From: Myxococcota bacterium
GTDB taxonomy: Bacteria; Myxococcota_A; UBA796; UBA2385
DNA: 57,325 bases
Assembly (NCBI GenBank): GCA_023150805.1
Contig: JAKLKF010000036.1
Coordinates: 1 to 57,325, forward strand
Reading direction: 5' to 3'
Position numbers and translations under genes: made by a program. Below are positions 43,331-51,326 of this stretch, one piece after another (position 1 is the stretch's first letter; each line of letters begins with the position of its first letter). Under the pieces are notes generated by a model, which saw nothing but the letters and a program-made list of their open reading frames with translations, did no database searches and was not told the DNA's origin.

Positions 43331-45691
43331 CTACAGGCCGTGGACGTCGGCGACGGGGGCCACGGAGCCCTCGCTGTGGCAGACGCTGCAGGACTCGAAG
43401 GGCTCCTCGGACAGCCACTCACCGCGCTCCCACAGGACCGCGCCGCCGTTCTGGTCCATGTGGGCCGTGGCCGCGTCGCTGTTGTGGCAGGAGTTGCAGG
43501 CCGCCGTGGCCGGGTTCAGGATCCAGTCGGTGTCGTTGGGGGTGTTCTCGCGGAAGGTCGTGTACTCCGAGGTGGAGGTCGCCTCGTCACCCATGCGCCA
43601 GGTGGTCACGACCGCGTCGCTCGGGATGGACTCGATCATGAAGCTGTCGTCGGTGTGGCACATGTTGCAGTTGGCGGGGGAGGCCGGGTACTCGATCAGG
43701 TGACCGTCCGGGTACTCCTCGAGCTGCTCGGCGCTGCCCAGGAAGGTGTACCGGGTGCCGCCGCTGCGGTTGCGGACGAAGTCCAGCGGGTAGTCGCGGA
43801 CGCTGGCGCCGTGGATGCCGTGGATCAGGTCCTTGAGGTTGTTGGAGGCCTCGGGGTTGTCCAGGTTGAGCTGGCGGCCGGAGCTGGACAGCGCGGGCAC
43901 GTGGCACATGGCGCAGACCTGGGTCTCGTACACGCGGTTGCCGCCGTGGGCCTCGAACCACTCGTGGCAGGAGGCGCAGCTCTCGGGGTCCACGACCACG
44001 CGGCGCTCGTCGTCGCCGTCGACGGTCATGTACTTCGAGACCGTGTGGCGCGCGTAGCTCGTGCCGTCCAGGGTCTGGGTCAGGTAGCCCTGCAGGGCCA
44101 CGGTCCGCATCATCGCGCCGGCCGGGAAGGCGTCGGCGTAGGTGATGGTGTTGACGCCGCCGGCGTAGCTGTGCTCGGCGCCCTCGACGCTGCCGCTGAC
44201 CGTGCTGCTCACGGACAGGCTGGTGGGCTGGCCCGCCGTGTTGCCCAGGTTGTTCCAGTCCGCCGGGGTGTCGTAGCCGTCCTGGGCCGAGGCCCAGGCC
44301 AGCTGGAAGGACGGGCCGCCGGACAGGTCGGAGTCGAGGTCGGCGAAGTTGATCTCGGTGCCGTCGCGCGTGACGATGAACTCGACCGTCAGCACGTTGT
44401 CGCCGTCGACGCTGGCGCTGACGATCTCGTACTCGATCGTCGACAGGCCGGTGGGCAGGCCCGGGTTGTGCGGGGTCGGGTTCTCGGTCAGGTGGTAGGT
44501 GTCGATCGACGTGTCGCTGTGGCACAGCGAGCAGTTGGCGTCCGAGGTCGCCGCGCCGCCGGTGTGGTTCTCACCCGTCGACCAGTCGATGTCGTCGTGG
44601 CAGGAGCCGCAGGCGTTGCGCGAGGGCTTCTCGAGGTAGTTGACGGCGTCCGGGGTGTCCTTGTCGGCCGGGTCGTGGCACTTGATGCAGTTGCGCACGT
44701 CCTGGGGGAAGCCGACGTGGCTGTAGTCGTGCTCGGAACCGCCGTAGCCCCAGATGGTGTAGAAGCCGCCGTCCTGGACCTCGGTCAGGTTGGAGCCCAT
44801 GTGGATCTTGTGGGTCATGACCGTCATGTCGACGGTGTTGCCGCTGTTGGCGTCGGTCGTGCCGGGGTTGTGGCACATCACGCAGTAGTCGAGCTCGACG
44901 CGGCCGCCGCCGTGGATCGCCAGCGTGTCGTGGCACTCGTTGCAGGTCGCCGTGCTGACCATGTCGCGGGTCGCGGGGGCGGTGGCGCCGCTGGGGACCC
45001 AGTCGAAGGTCGGGTTGTAGATCAGCTCCTCGCCGCTCTCCAGCGGGTACTCGAGCTGGATGGCGACCCGGTGCAGCAGCGTGTCGTCGTACTCGACCGC
45101 GACCGGCGAGGTGACCGCCGTGATGTCGGTGCCGAAGGTGTAGGTGTAGACGCCGTCACCGAGGTAGGCCAGGGTGCCGCTGCTCTCGTAGGTGGCCTGG
45201 GTGGCCGAGGCAAGGACGGGCACGCCGTCGGGGCCGGCGGTCGAGGTGGAGGTGTCCTCGGTGGTGTTCAGGTAGCTCTGCCACGCGTCGGGCGAGCCGC
45301 TCTCGCCCGGCTCGAGGCGCGCGATGGCGAAGCGCATGCTGCGGCTGCTCAGCAGGCTGGACGAGATGTCGCCGAAGGCGTTGCCGTCCTGGTCCCAGGC
45401 TTCGAAGGTGACGACGGGGGCGCCGGCGATCTCGACGCCGGTGATCACCACCTCGAGGGACTCGGGCTCGGCGGTCAGGTCTTCGCCGTCTTCGCCGTCG
45501 ACGCCGTCTTCGCCGTCGACGCCGTCGGAGCCGTCGGAGCCGTCGACGCCGTCGGAGCCGTCGACGCCGTCGACGCCGTCCGCGCCGTTCGCGCCGTCTG
45601 CGCCGTCGACGCCGTTGGTGCCGTCCTTGCCGGCGGGCCCCTCGCATGCGGCGAGCAACAGGATGGTGATGATCGAGACGGTGCGGGACAT
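43331..45691 (-). CDS. Decaheme c-type cytochrome lipoprotein (OmcA/MtrC-like) with collagen-like stalk
   Basis: The 786-residue protein has a leader ending LLLAAC (C16), then 18 Gly-X-Y triplets (residues 18-71, mostly GVD, GSD, GED) as in bacterial collagen-like stalks. An N-terminal beta domain follows (to about 250). Ten CxxCH heme motifs are seen in two groups of five: CNECH, CVMCH, CIKCH, CGSCH, CSLCH, then a beta domain, then CASCH, CAMCH, CNMCH, CNSCH, CSVCH. This split pentaheme layout with beta domains is that of OmcA/MtrC outer-surface cytochromes that pass electrons out of the cell. ATG 45691 has TAGGAG upstream. A sigma-54 site lies at 45756-45772. Confidence 0.95.
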   Translation of the reverse strand: MSRTVSIITILLLAACEGPAGKDGTNGVDGADGANGADGVDGVDGSDGVDGSDGSDGVDGEDGVDGEDGEDLTAEPESLEVVITGVEIAGAPVVTFEAWDQDGNAFGDISSSLLSSRSMRFAIARLEPGESGSPDAWQSYLNTTEDTSTSTAGPDGVPVLASATQATYESSGTLAYLGDGVYTYTFGTDITAVTSPVAVEYDDTLLHRVAIQLEYPLESGEELIYNPTFDWVPSGATAPATRDMVSTATCNECHDTLAIHGGGRVELDYCVMCHNPGTTDANSGNTVDMTVMTHKIHMGSNLTEVQDGGFYTIWGYGGSEHDYSHVGFPQDVRNCIKCHDPADKDTPDAVNYLEKPSRNACGSCHDDIDWSTGENHTGGAATSDANCSLCHSDTSIDTYHLTENPTPHNPGLPTGLSTIEYEIVSASVDGDNVLTVEFIVTRDGTEINFADLDSDLSGGPSFQLAWASAQDGYDTPADWNNLGNTAGQPTSLSVSSTVSGSVEGAEHSYAGGVNTITYADAFPAGAMMRTVALQGYLTQTLDGTSYARHTVSKYMTVDGDDERRVVVDPESCASCHEWFEAHGGNRVYETQVCAMCHVPALSSSGRQLNLDNPEASNNLKDLIHGIHGASVRDYPLDFVRNRSGGTRYTFLGSAEQLEEYPDGHLIEYPASPANCNMCHTDDSFMIESIPSDAVVTTWRMGDEATSTSEYTTFRENTPNDTDWILNPATAACNSCHNSDAATAHMDQNGGAVLWERGEWLSEEPFESCSVCHSEGSVAPVADVHGL

Positions 45692-45720
45692 GGCGGCTCC
45701 TACCTTGGGCGAAGTCCTTG

Positions 45721-45743
45721 CCTCGGCGAGAGAGGGGCCGAGG
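45721..45743 (-). promoter_or_regulatory. Inverted repeat in the cytochrome leader
   Basis: CCTCGGC (45721-45727) pairs with GCCGAGG (45737-45743). It would lie at the very start of the mRNA from the sigma-54 promoter, about 30 bases before the ATG, and might stabilise or control the transcript. Confidence 0.45.
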
Positions 45744-45755
45744 GTGAGCCCTCTC

Positions 45756-45772
45756 TGCAACAAGCGGGCCAA
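45756..45772 (-). promoter_or_regulatory. Sigma-54 (-24/-12) promoter for the decaheme cytochrome
   Basis: The reverse strand reads TTGGCCCGCTTGTTGCA. Against the sigma-54 consensus YTGGCACGN4TTGCW only one defined base differs (C for A), and the GG-to-GC spacing is exactly 10. Start of transcription would be near 45745, about 54 bases before ATG 45691. A short dyad at 45850-45866 (CCACTGTGG core) is about 100 bp further upstream and could be an enhancer site for an activator, which is speculative. Confidence 0.7.
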
Positions 45773-45888
45773 CTTCCAGGAGGCGCCGCAGGTGCGCATT
45801 CTCTGCGAGGTCACCGGCAGGGAACCCTCACCTTGGGCCATATCGCCCACGACCACTGTGGAGTCGGGCACACCGCCGCGCGGCGTCC

Positions 45889-48480
45889 TCAACCCAGGCT
45901 GCGGGCCAGGCGGATGCCGACCCCCGCCGCCCGGAACGCCTGCGGAGACTTGACCCGGCTGCCGGTGCGCGCGTCCCGGTGGTGGCTGTACCAGCACCCC
46001 CCTCGCGACAGGCGGAGCAGGTCGGGGTCACCCTCGACCAGGGGCACCAGCCGCAGCCGGTCTCCCTCCATCGCGCGCTCGGTCTCGCCGTCCGCCTCCC
46101 GGCACCAGTCCCGGACGTTGCCCCCCATGCCGCGCGCGCCGTAGATGCTGACGTCCTCGGGGAAGGCCTGCACCCGCGTCGGCATCATCCGGCCGGCGTG
46201 GCTGTCCTGGGTCAGGCACCAGGTCAGGTCCAGGTGCTCGCCCCAGGGATAGGCCCGCCCGTCCACGCCGCGGGCCGCCTTCTCCCACTCCAGCTCTGAC
46301 GGCAGCCGCCACGGCAGGCCGGTGCGCGCCGCGCGCCAGGCGGCGAAGTCCCGCGCCGCCGTCCAGGGGACCAGGACCACGGGCCAGTCCAGGTCCCAGG
46401 TGTCCCCCTCGGCGTCAGGCACCAGGTGGTGCCGGCCGGCCTCGTCCCGCGCGTAGACCGGCGCCCCGGGCACGCCCTGCCGGGCGCTGCGCTCGCGGGG
46501 GATGCAGTCGTCGGCGGCCGCGAGATCCCCGCGGGCGACCAGGTCGTCGAGGAAGGCCAGGTACTCCCGGTTGGTGACCGGGTGCCGGTCCAGGACGAAG
46601 CCGTCCACCCACAACCGCCGACCGGGGAGCGGACGGGTGGCCGCGGGGTCGCCGCCGACCTGGCACCAGCCGGCCGGCACGTAGACCTCGTCCGGCCCGA
46701 TCGCCCCCTCGGGCGGCAGCAGGATGGGGTGGGGCGCCGAGGCCCCCGGCGCCACGCCGTGCCAGTGCTCCAGCCGCCCGATGGCCACCGGGTAGCGGAC
46801 CACCTGCCGACCCGCGGCGCGCAGCTCGACCAGGTACCGTCCCCGCGGGAGGGTGGCCGCGAACAGCGGCGTGCGGCCGAGCAGGCGGGGGTCGCGGGGC
46901 ACGAGCCGCCGATCGACCTCGAAGAGCGGCATCAGCACGGCCTGCGCGCCCGGGGGCTCGGTGAGCAGGGAGAGCGATCCGTCCCCGGCCAGGTAGGTCG
47001 CGTGCTCGCCGTCGTCGTGCGCCCGCAGCCGCAGCTCGAAGCGCGCGGCCGCGCCCAGGTCGCCCCGTGCCTCGGCCGCGGCGTGGGCCCGGCGGTAGAA
47101 GGCCGCGAGCCGCTGGTGGGCCTCGGGCAGGTCGGGCTGGTGGCTGAGGGCCGCGTGCAGCGACTGCACCATGCGCTCCTCGGCCAGGTCGGCCTCCCGC
47201 GCCAGGGCGTCCGCTTCCGCCTCGGCGTGCCAGGCGGGCCGCTTGTGGGCCACCGGCGCCAGCGGGGGCACCTCCCGCAGCAGCGCCTCGGACCGCTCCC
47301 GCAGCTCCTGGGAGCGCTCGCGCAGGCGCACGATCCGCGGCCGCAGCTCGTCGGCCTCCCGCACCACCAGCAGCGCCCGCTCCCGCCGCTGCGATCCCTC
47401 CAGCCAGTCGCCGATCTCCGCCGCCAGCGTCGCCGCGTCGGGCTGGCGGTCCGCCGGGTCGAAGGCCAGCGTCCGGGCGCAGATCGCCCACAGATCGCGG
47501 GGCACCGGCAGGCCGCCCCGCCCGGTCGGTGGCCCGCCGTCGCCCACCAGCGGCCCCGGCGGCGCGGGTGGCCCCTCCTGCTGGGCGCGCAGCAGCCCGG
47601 CCACGCTGGCCACCGCGTAGGGGGGCGCGTCGGCGAGCACGTGGTGCAGCATCGCGCCCAGCGCGTAGACGTCGGTCGCCGGCCCCAGGGCCGCGAGGTC
47701 ACCGCGGGCCTGCTCGGGGGGCATGTACATGACGGTGCCCCCCACGTCTCCGGCCTGGGTCTGGAACAGGTCCCCCTCGGTGCGCTCGGTGCGGACCGGG
47801 TCGTCCCGCCGCGCCGCCCCGCCCTCGGCGCGCCCCCCCAGCACCTTGCCCAGGCCCCAGTCCAGCACCAGCACCTCGCCGAAGGCGCCGATCATCACGT
47901 TGCCGGGCTTCAGGTCGCGGTGGATCACGCCGCGGGCGTGCGCGTAGGCCATCGCCTCGCAGACCCGGTGCAGGGCGTCCACCAGCCGCCGCAGGCTCCA
48001 GCCGTCCGCGGTCCCCTGCCACCGGCCGTCGACGCTGGCGCGGTGCACGCGGTGGATCACCTCGCCCAGGGTCCGCCCCTGCACCTCCTTCATGGTGAAC
48101 CACGCCCGCCCGTCCGCCAGGCGCCCGGCGTCGTAGACCGGGACGATGCCCGGGTGGGCGAGCTGGGCGCCGAGCTGCGCCTCTTCCAGGAAGCGGGCCA
48201 TCGCCTCGGGGCTGTAGACCATCGACGGGCGGATGATCTTCATCGCGACGGGGCGGTTCAGCCGCCGGTCGAGCACCCGCCGCACCTCGCCCATGCCGCC
48301 GATGCCCAGCGGGCCGAGGTCGGTGTACCGCTCCGGCAGGCCCTGCTCGGCGGAGGAGGGCCCGGCGGCGGGCGGGTCGCCGTCGGGCACGGCGGTCAGA
48401 CCTCCCCCCTCCTCCAGCGCGCGCATCAGGGACGCGAGCGCGATGGAGACGGAGGGCAGGTCGGGGGCGCCGTCGCTCAC
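45889..48480 (-). CDS. Ser/Thr protein kinase with PEGA and formylglycine-generating-enzyme-like domain
   Basis: The 863-residue protein starts at GTG 48480. The kinase domain (about 51-355) has GIGGMGEV, K81, HRDLKPGN (D189) and DWGLGK (D207; DWG instead of DFG). A coiled-coil/helical region (about 370-500) leads to a PEGA-like beta domain (LLTEPPGAQA). A C-terminal FGE-sulfatase/SUMF1-like domain (about 605-863) follows, with VDGFVLDRHPVTNREYLAFL and the ending RDARTGSRVKSP. No membrane helix is seen, so it is soluble. Such fusions are known in Myxococcota and Planctomycetes, but their task is mostly unknown. It lies 19 bp after sat. Confidence 0.9.
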   Translation of the reverse strand: MSDGAPDLPSVSIALASLMRALEEGGGLTAVPDGDPPAAGPSSAEQGLPERYTDLGPLGIGGMGEVRRVLDRRLNRPVAMKIIRPSMVYSPEAMARFLEEAQLGAQLAHPGIVPVYDAGRLADGRAWFTMKEVQGRTLGEVIHRVHRASVDGRWQGTADGWSLRRLVDALHRVCEAMAYAHARGVIHRDLKPGNVMIGAFGEVLVLDWGLGKVLGGRAEGGAARRDDPVRTERTEGDLFQTQAGDVGGTVMYMPPEQARGDLAALGPATDVYALGAMLHHVLADAPPYAVASVAGLLRAQQEGPPAPPGPLVGDGGPPTGRGGLPVPRDLWAICARTLAFDPADRQPDAATLAAEIGDWLEGSQRRERALLVVREADELRPRIVRLRERSQELRERSEALLREVPPLAPVAHKRPAWHAEAEADALAREADLAEERMVQSLHAALSHQPDLPEAHQRLAAFYRRAHAAAEARGDLGAAARFELRLRAHDDGEHATYLAGDGSLSLLTEPPGAQAVLMPLFEVDRRLVPRDPRLLGRTPLFAATLPRGRYLVELRAAGRQVVRYPVAIGRLEHWHGVAPGASAPHPILLPPEGAIGPDEVYVPAGWCQVGGDPAATRPLPGRRLWVDGFVLDRHPVTNREYLAFLDDLVARGDLAAADDCIPRERSARQGVPGAPVYARDEAGRHHLVPDAEGDTWDLDWPVVLVPWTAARDFAAWRAARTGLPWRLPSELEWEKAARGVDGRAYPWGEHLDLTWCLTQDSHAGRMMPTRVQAFPEDVSIYGARGMGGNVRDWCREADGETERAMEGDRLRLVPLVEGDPDLLRLSRGGCWYSHHRDARTGSRVKSPQAFRAAGVGIRLARSLG

Positions 48481-48499
48481 CGCGTGAGCGTACCGCAGC

Positions 48500-49753
48500 T
48501 CAGGCCTTGGCCCGGTAGGCGTCCATCAGCACCTGGGCCGTGGCCGGCCGCATGATCTGGCCGGGGGGGAACTCGCCGGCGACCAGCAGCTCGCGGACCT
48601 TCGTGCCCGAGATGCCGTAGGGCTTCTCGCCGGGGTGGTTCTCGGTCAGGTCGACGCGGCCCAGGCTCTCGTAGAAGGCGGCGAAGCCGACGTTGACCGG
48701 CCGGGTGTGCAGCTCGCCGGCCAGCTTGCCGAAGATCTCCTGGGCGTCGAAGTCGCCCCAGATCGGGGTGCCGTCCTTGTAGGGGGCATCCGCGTGCTTG
48801 CGGCCGATGACGATGTGGCTGAAGCCGTGGTTCTGCCGGTAGATCGCGTGCATGACGGCCTCGCTGGGGCCGCCGTACCACATGCGCATGTCCAGGCCGA
48901 CCAGGTGGAAGACGTCGTTGAGCTCGTAGCCGACGTCGGCCCACAGGGCGGCGTCGCTGTCGCCCTCGCCCAGGCCGCGGCTGGCCTGCAGCGCGGCGTA
49001 GGTCTTCATGCGGGTGGCGGCGTCGACGTCGTCGCCCTTGAGCTGGCCGACCAGCGGGTTGAGGAAGACGCCGGTGTACAGGCCCTGCCGGGTCAGCACC
49101 TCGGCGCCGTAGACCAGCGCGTACTCGTGCGCGCGGTGCAGCGGGTTGCGGGTCTGGAAGGCCAGGGCCGCCTGGTAGCCGCGGTCGGCGATCATCGCCC
49201 GGGTCATGGCCGGGGTCGTGACGTAGGTGCCGAAGGCGGGGTTGACCGGCTGGGGCAGGGTCTCGATCTCGCCGCCGACCAGCATGGTGCGGGCGTCGTT
49301 GAAGGCGATGTCGGCGCCGGGGTGGTCGGTGCGGGTGGTGCGGTAGACCTTCTCGTTCCAGCGCGCCTTGTCCCAGGCATAGACGCTGCTGACGCGCAGC
49401 ACGCCGATCACCTCGCCGCGGCTGTCGACCAGGGCGGCGTGGTGGCCGGGCTTGACCGAGGCGGCCTCGGCGTCGGTCACCGGCAGGGCGAAGGGGATGG
49501 TCCAGGCGTAGGCCGTGCCGCCGCGCACGATGCAGCCGTTGTCCAGGACGTGGTTCCAGTCGTCCTCGTCCATCGGGCCGTCGAGCGGGGAGAGGGTGCC
49601 GTCGCTCCAGCGGTAGACGATCGAGAGGTCGGCGTCGGTGACCTGGATCTTCGGCATGCCGGCCGCCTCGGCCACCAGCGCCTTGCGCTTGGACCAGGGC
49701 AGGACGCGGTTGACGAGCTGGGAGAGGCCACCGTGGACGGGGACGAGGGACAT
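48500..49753 (-). CDS. sat: Sulfate adenylyltransferase (ATP sulfurylase), Sat/MET3 type
   Basis: The 417-residue enzyme has the ATP-binding motif QTRNPLHRAHE (200-210), GRKHADAPY and ISGTKVRELL at the C-terminus. It makes adenosine 5'-phosphosulfate from ATP and sulfate. It lacks a fused APS kinase. No other sulfur gene is adjacent. The kinase-FGE gene follows by 19 bp on the same strand, and the 169 bp between sat and the vWA gene hold no gene (a run of 11 C lies at 49904-49914). Confidence 0.93.
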   Translation of the reverse strand: MSLVPVHGGLSQLVNRVLPWSKRKALVAEAAGMPKIQVTDADLSIVYRWSDGTLSPLDGPMDEDDWNHVLDNGCIVRGGTAYAWTIPFALPVTDAEAASVKPGHHAALVDSRGEVIGVLRVSSVYAWDKARWNEKVYRTTRTDHPGADIAFNDARTMLVGGEIETLPQPVNPAFGTYVTTPAMTRAMIADRGYQAALAFQTRNPLHRAHEYALVYGAEVLTRQGLYTGVFLNPLVGQLKGDDVDAATRMKTYAALQASRGLGEGDSDAALWADVGYELNDVFHLVGLDMRMWYGGPSEAVMHAIYRQNHGFSHIVIGRKHADAPYKDGTPIWGDFDAQEIFGKLAGELHTRPVNVGFAAFYESLGRVDLTENHPGEKPYGISGTKVRELLVAGEFPPGQIMRPATAQVLMDAYRAKA

Positions 49754-49922
49754 GAGCGCTCCGAGGCGATGCCGCCCGGCCTGGGGGCCCGGCGCGGCGT
49801 GAGAAGGCCGTCGTCATGGCACGCCGCCGGCCCCCTGTCCACCCCCGGGGCGTGACCAGGCTGTGCCAACCTGGTGCAGGGGCCCGCGGCCGCCGACCGG
49901 CCGCCCCCCCCCCCGGCGACCC

Positions 49923-51218
49923 TCAGTCGCAGTGCCCCGGGCCGGTCTCGCCGTTGTTCCAGGCGTCCAGCGCGTCCTTGAGCGCCTCGCCGCCGTCCCA
50001 GCTCCGGGCACCGCTGCCGGGGGGGTGCTCCACCAGCCAGGCGTCGGCGGCCTCGATGACCGTGGCGATGTCGGCGTCGTCGGCGCCCGCGGCGACGTTG
50101 AGCTTCGCCGCGATGAGCTGCGCGGCGAGCTGCAGGCTGTTGTCGCCGCCGGTGGAGGACTCGAGGATGGCGTCGCACTCGGCCTGGCTGTAGCCGACAC
50201 CGCCCAGCTCCAGGCTGTCGACCGGCCACTCCTCGTGGGTCTGCCAGTAGCCGCGGGTCCGCGTGCAGCCGCACAGCGCCGGCAGCTCGACGGTCGCCTG
50301 CCAGGTGTCGACCCCGTCGCTGACCGAGATCAGCGCCTGGTCGTGGCTGCAGTCGGCCGCCTCGAAGCAGACGGGCACCTCGTCGTACAGCCCGTCGACC
50401 GTCTCGGTCAGCGCCGAGGCCAGCTCGTCGACGGCGGCGATCTCCCGCCAGGCACCGCCGCTGCCGGCGGCCAGCAGGGCGAGCTGGTCGTGGTCGACCT
50501 CGTCGCCGATGCCGACGGCGTAGATCGGGGTCGGAACGCCCAGCACCGACAGGTCGAGCAGCTCCTCGACCGTGGTGTCGATCCCGTCGCCGTCGTAGCG
50601 CGTGTCGTGCTCGTCGGCGGAGTTGTTCTCCTGGCCGTCGGTGAAGACCACGACCCCACGGCGCGGCTGGGTCAGGCAGACCTCCAGCCCCCCGCCGGCC
50701 TGGACCTGGGACCCGTCGGCCAGCACCTCGTTGCCCAGGCGCACGCCGTCCCACAGCGCCGTCCAGCCATTCGCGATGAACAGCTCGTCGACGGCCAGGT
50801 CCCAGGCCTCGGCGTCGTCGGTGAGCCCCAGCGCCGCGCTGGCGACCGTGCTCACCCGCACCAGCCCCACGCGCTCCTCGTCGCCCAGCTCCAGCAGGTG
50901 GTGGCCGAAGGCCCGCACGCCCTCCTGCATCGGCTCCAGGTAGCCCTCCTCCGAGCCGGAGTTGTCGGCCACCAGCACCACCTCCAGGTGGTCCTCGGCG
51001 CCCGCCAGGCTGACCTCGGCCGCCGCCCAGTCCCCCTCGCCCAGCCGCGTCTGCACGGTGACGTCCAGGTCCCCGCCCTCGACCGCGCCGTCGGCCCGCC
51101 GGATCGCCACCGTGACGCCGCCCACGCCGCCGCCGTGGGGCGCCAGGCGGCTGAGCTGGACCTGGTCCTGCGAGGTCTGGCAGGCCAGCACCAGGAGGAG
51201 AGGGGAGAGCATCGTCAT
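49923..51218 (-). CDS. von Willebrand factor A lipoprotein with C-terminal GYW-TH domain
   Basis: The 431-residue protein has a leader ending LVLAC (C13). The vWA domain has the metal site DNSGS (D85, S87, S89) and FTDGQENN. After about residue 310 comes GCTRTRGYWQTHEEWP, followed by a helical YSQAECDAILESSTGGDN, then LAAQLIAAKLNVAAGADD and ADAWL. This C-terminal region resembles a small domain found at the ends of some secreted proteins. It should bind ligands on the cell surface. Divergent from bioA (108 bp between starts). Confidence 0.85.
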   Translation of the reverse strand: MTMLSPLLLVLACQTSQDQVQLSRLAPHGGGVGGVTVAIRRADGAVEGGDLDVTVQTRLGEGDWAAAEVSLAGAEDHLEVVLVADNSGSEEGYLEPMQEGVRAFGHHLLELGDEERVGLVRVSTVASAALGLTDDAEAWDLAVDELFIANGWTALWDGVRLGNEVLADGSQVQAGGGLEVCLTQPRRGVVVFTDGQENNSADEHDTRYDGDGIDTTVEELLDLSVLGVPTPIYAVGIGDEVDHDQLALLAAGSGGAWREIAAVDELASALTETVDGLYDEVPVCFEAADCSHDQALISVSDGVDTWQATVELPALCGCTRTRGYWQTHEEWPVDSLELGGVGYSQAECDAILESSTGGDNSLQLAAQLIAAKLNVAAGADDADIATVIEAADAWLVEHPPGSGARSWDGGEALKDALDAWNNGETGPGHCD

Positions 51219-51326
51219 GGGGCACGAGGGGCTGGAGGGACCTGCCGCAGCGAGAAGGTCCCACGGCGCGCGGCGGGGGGCAAGGGCACCGGATAGGGCC
51301 CGCCGCCCGCCCCCCGGAGCCCCAGG

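Noticed and set aside
45756..45772. Chance similarity to a sigma-54 site
   Set aside because: Kept as a feature: the spacing is exact, only one base departs from the consensus, and it sits at the right distance before a start, in an otherwise gene-free gap.
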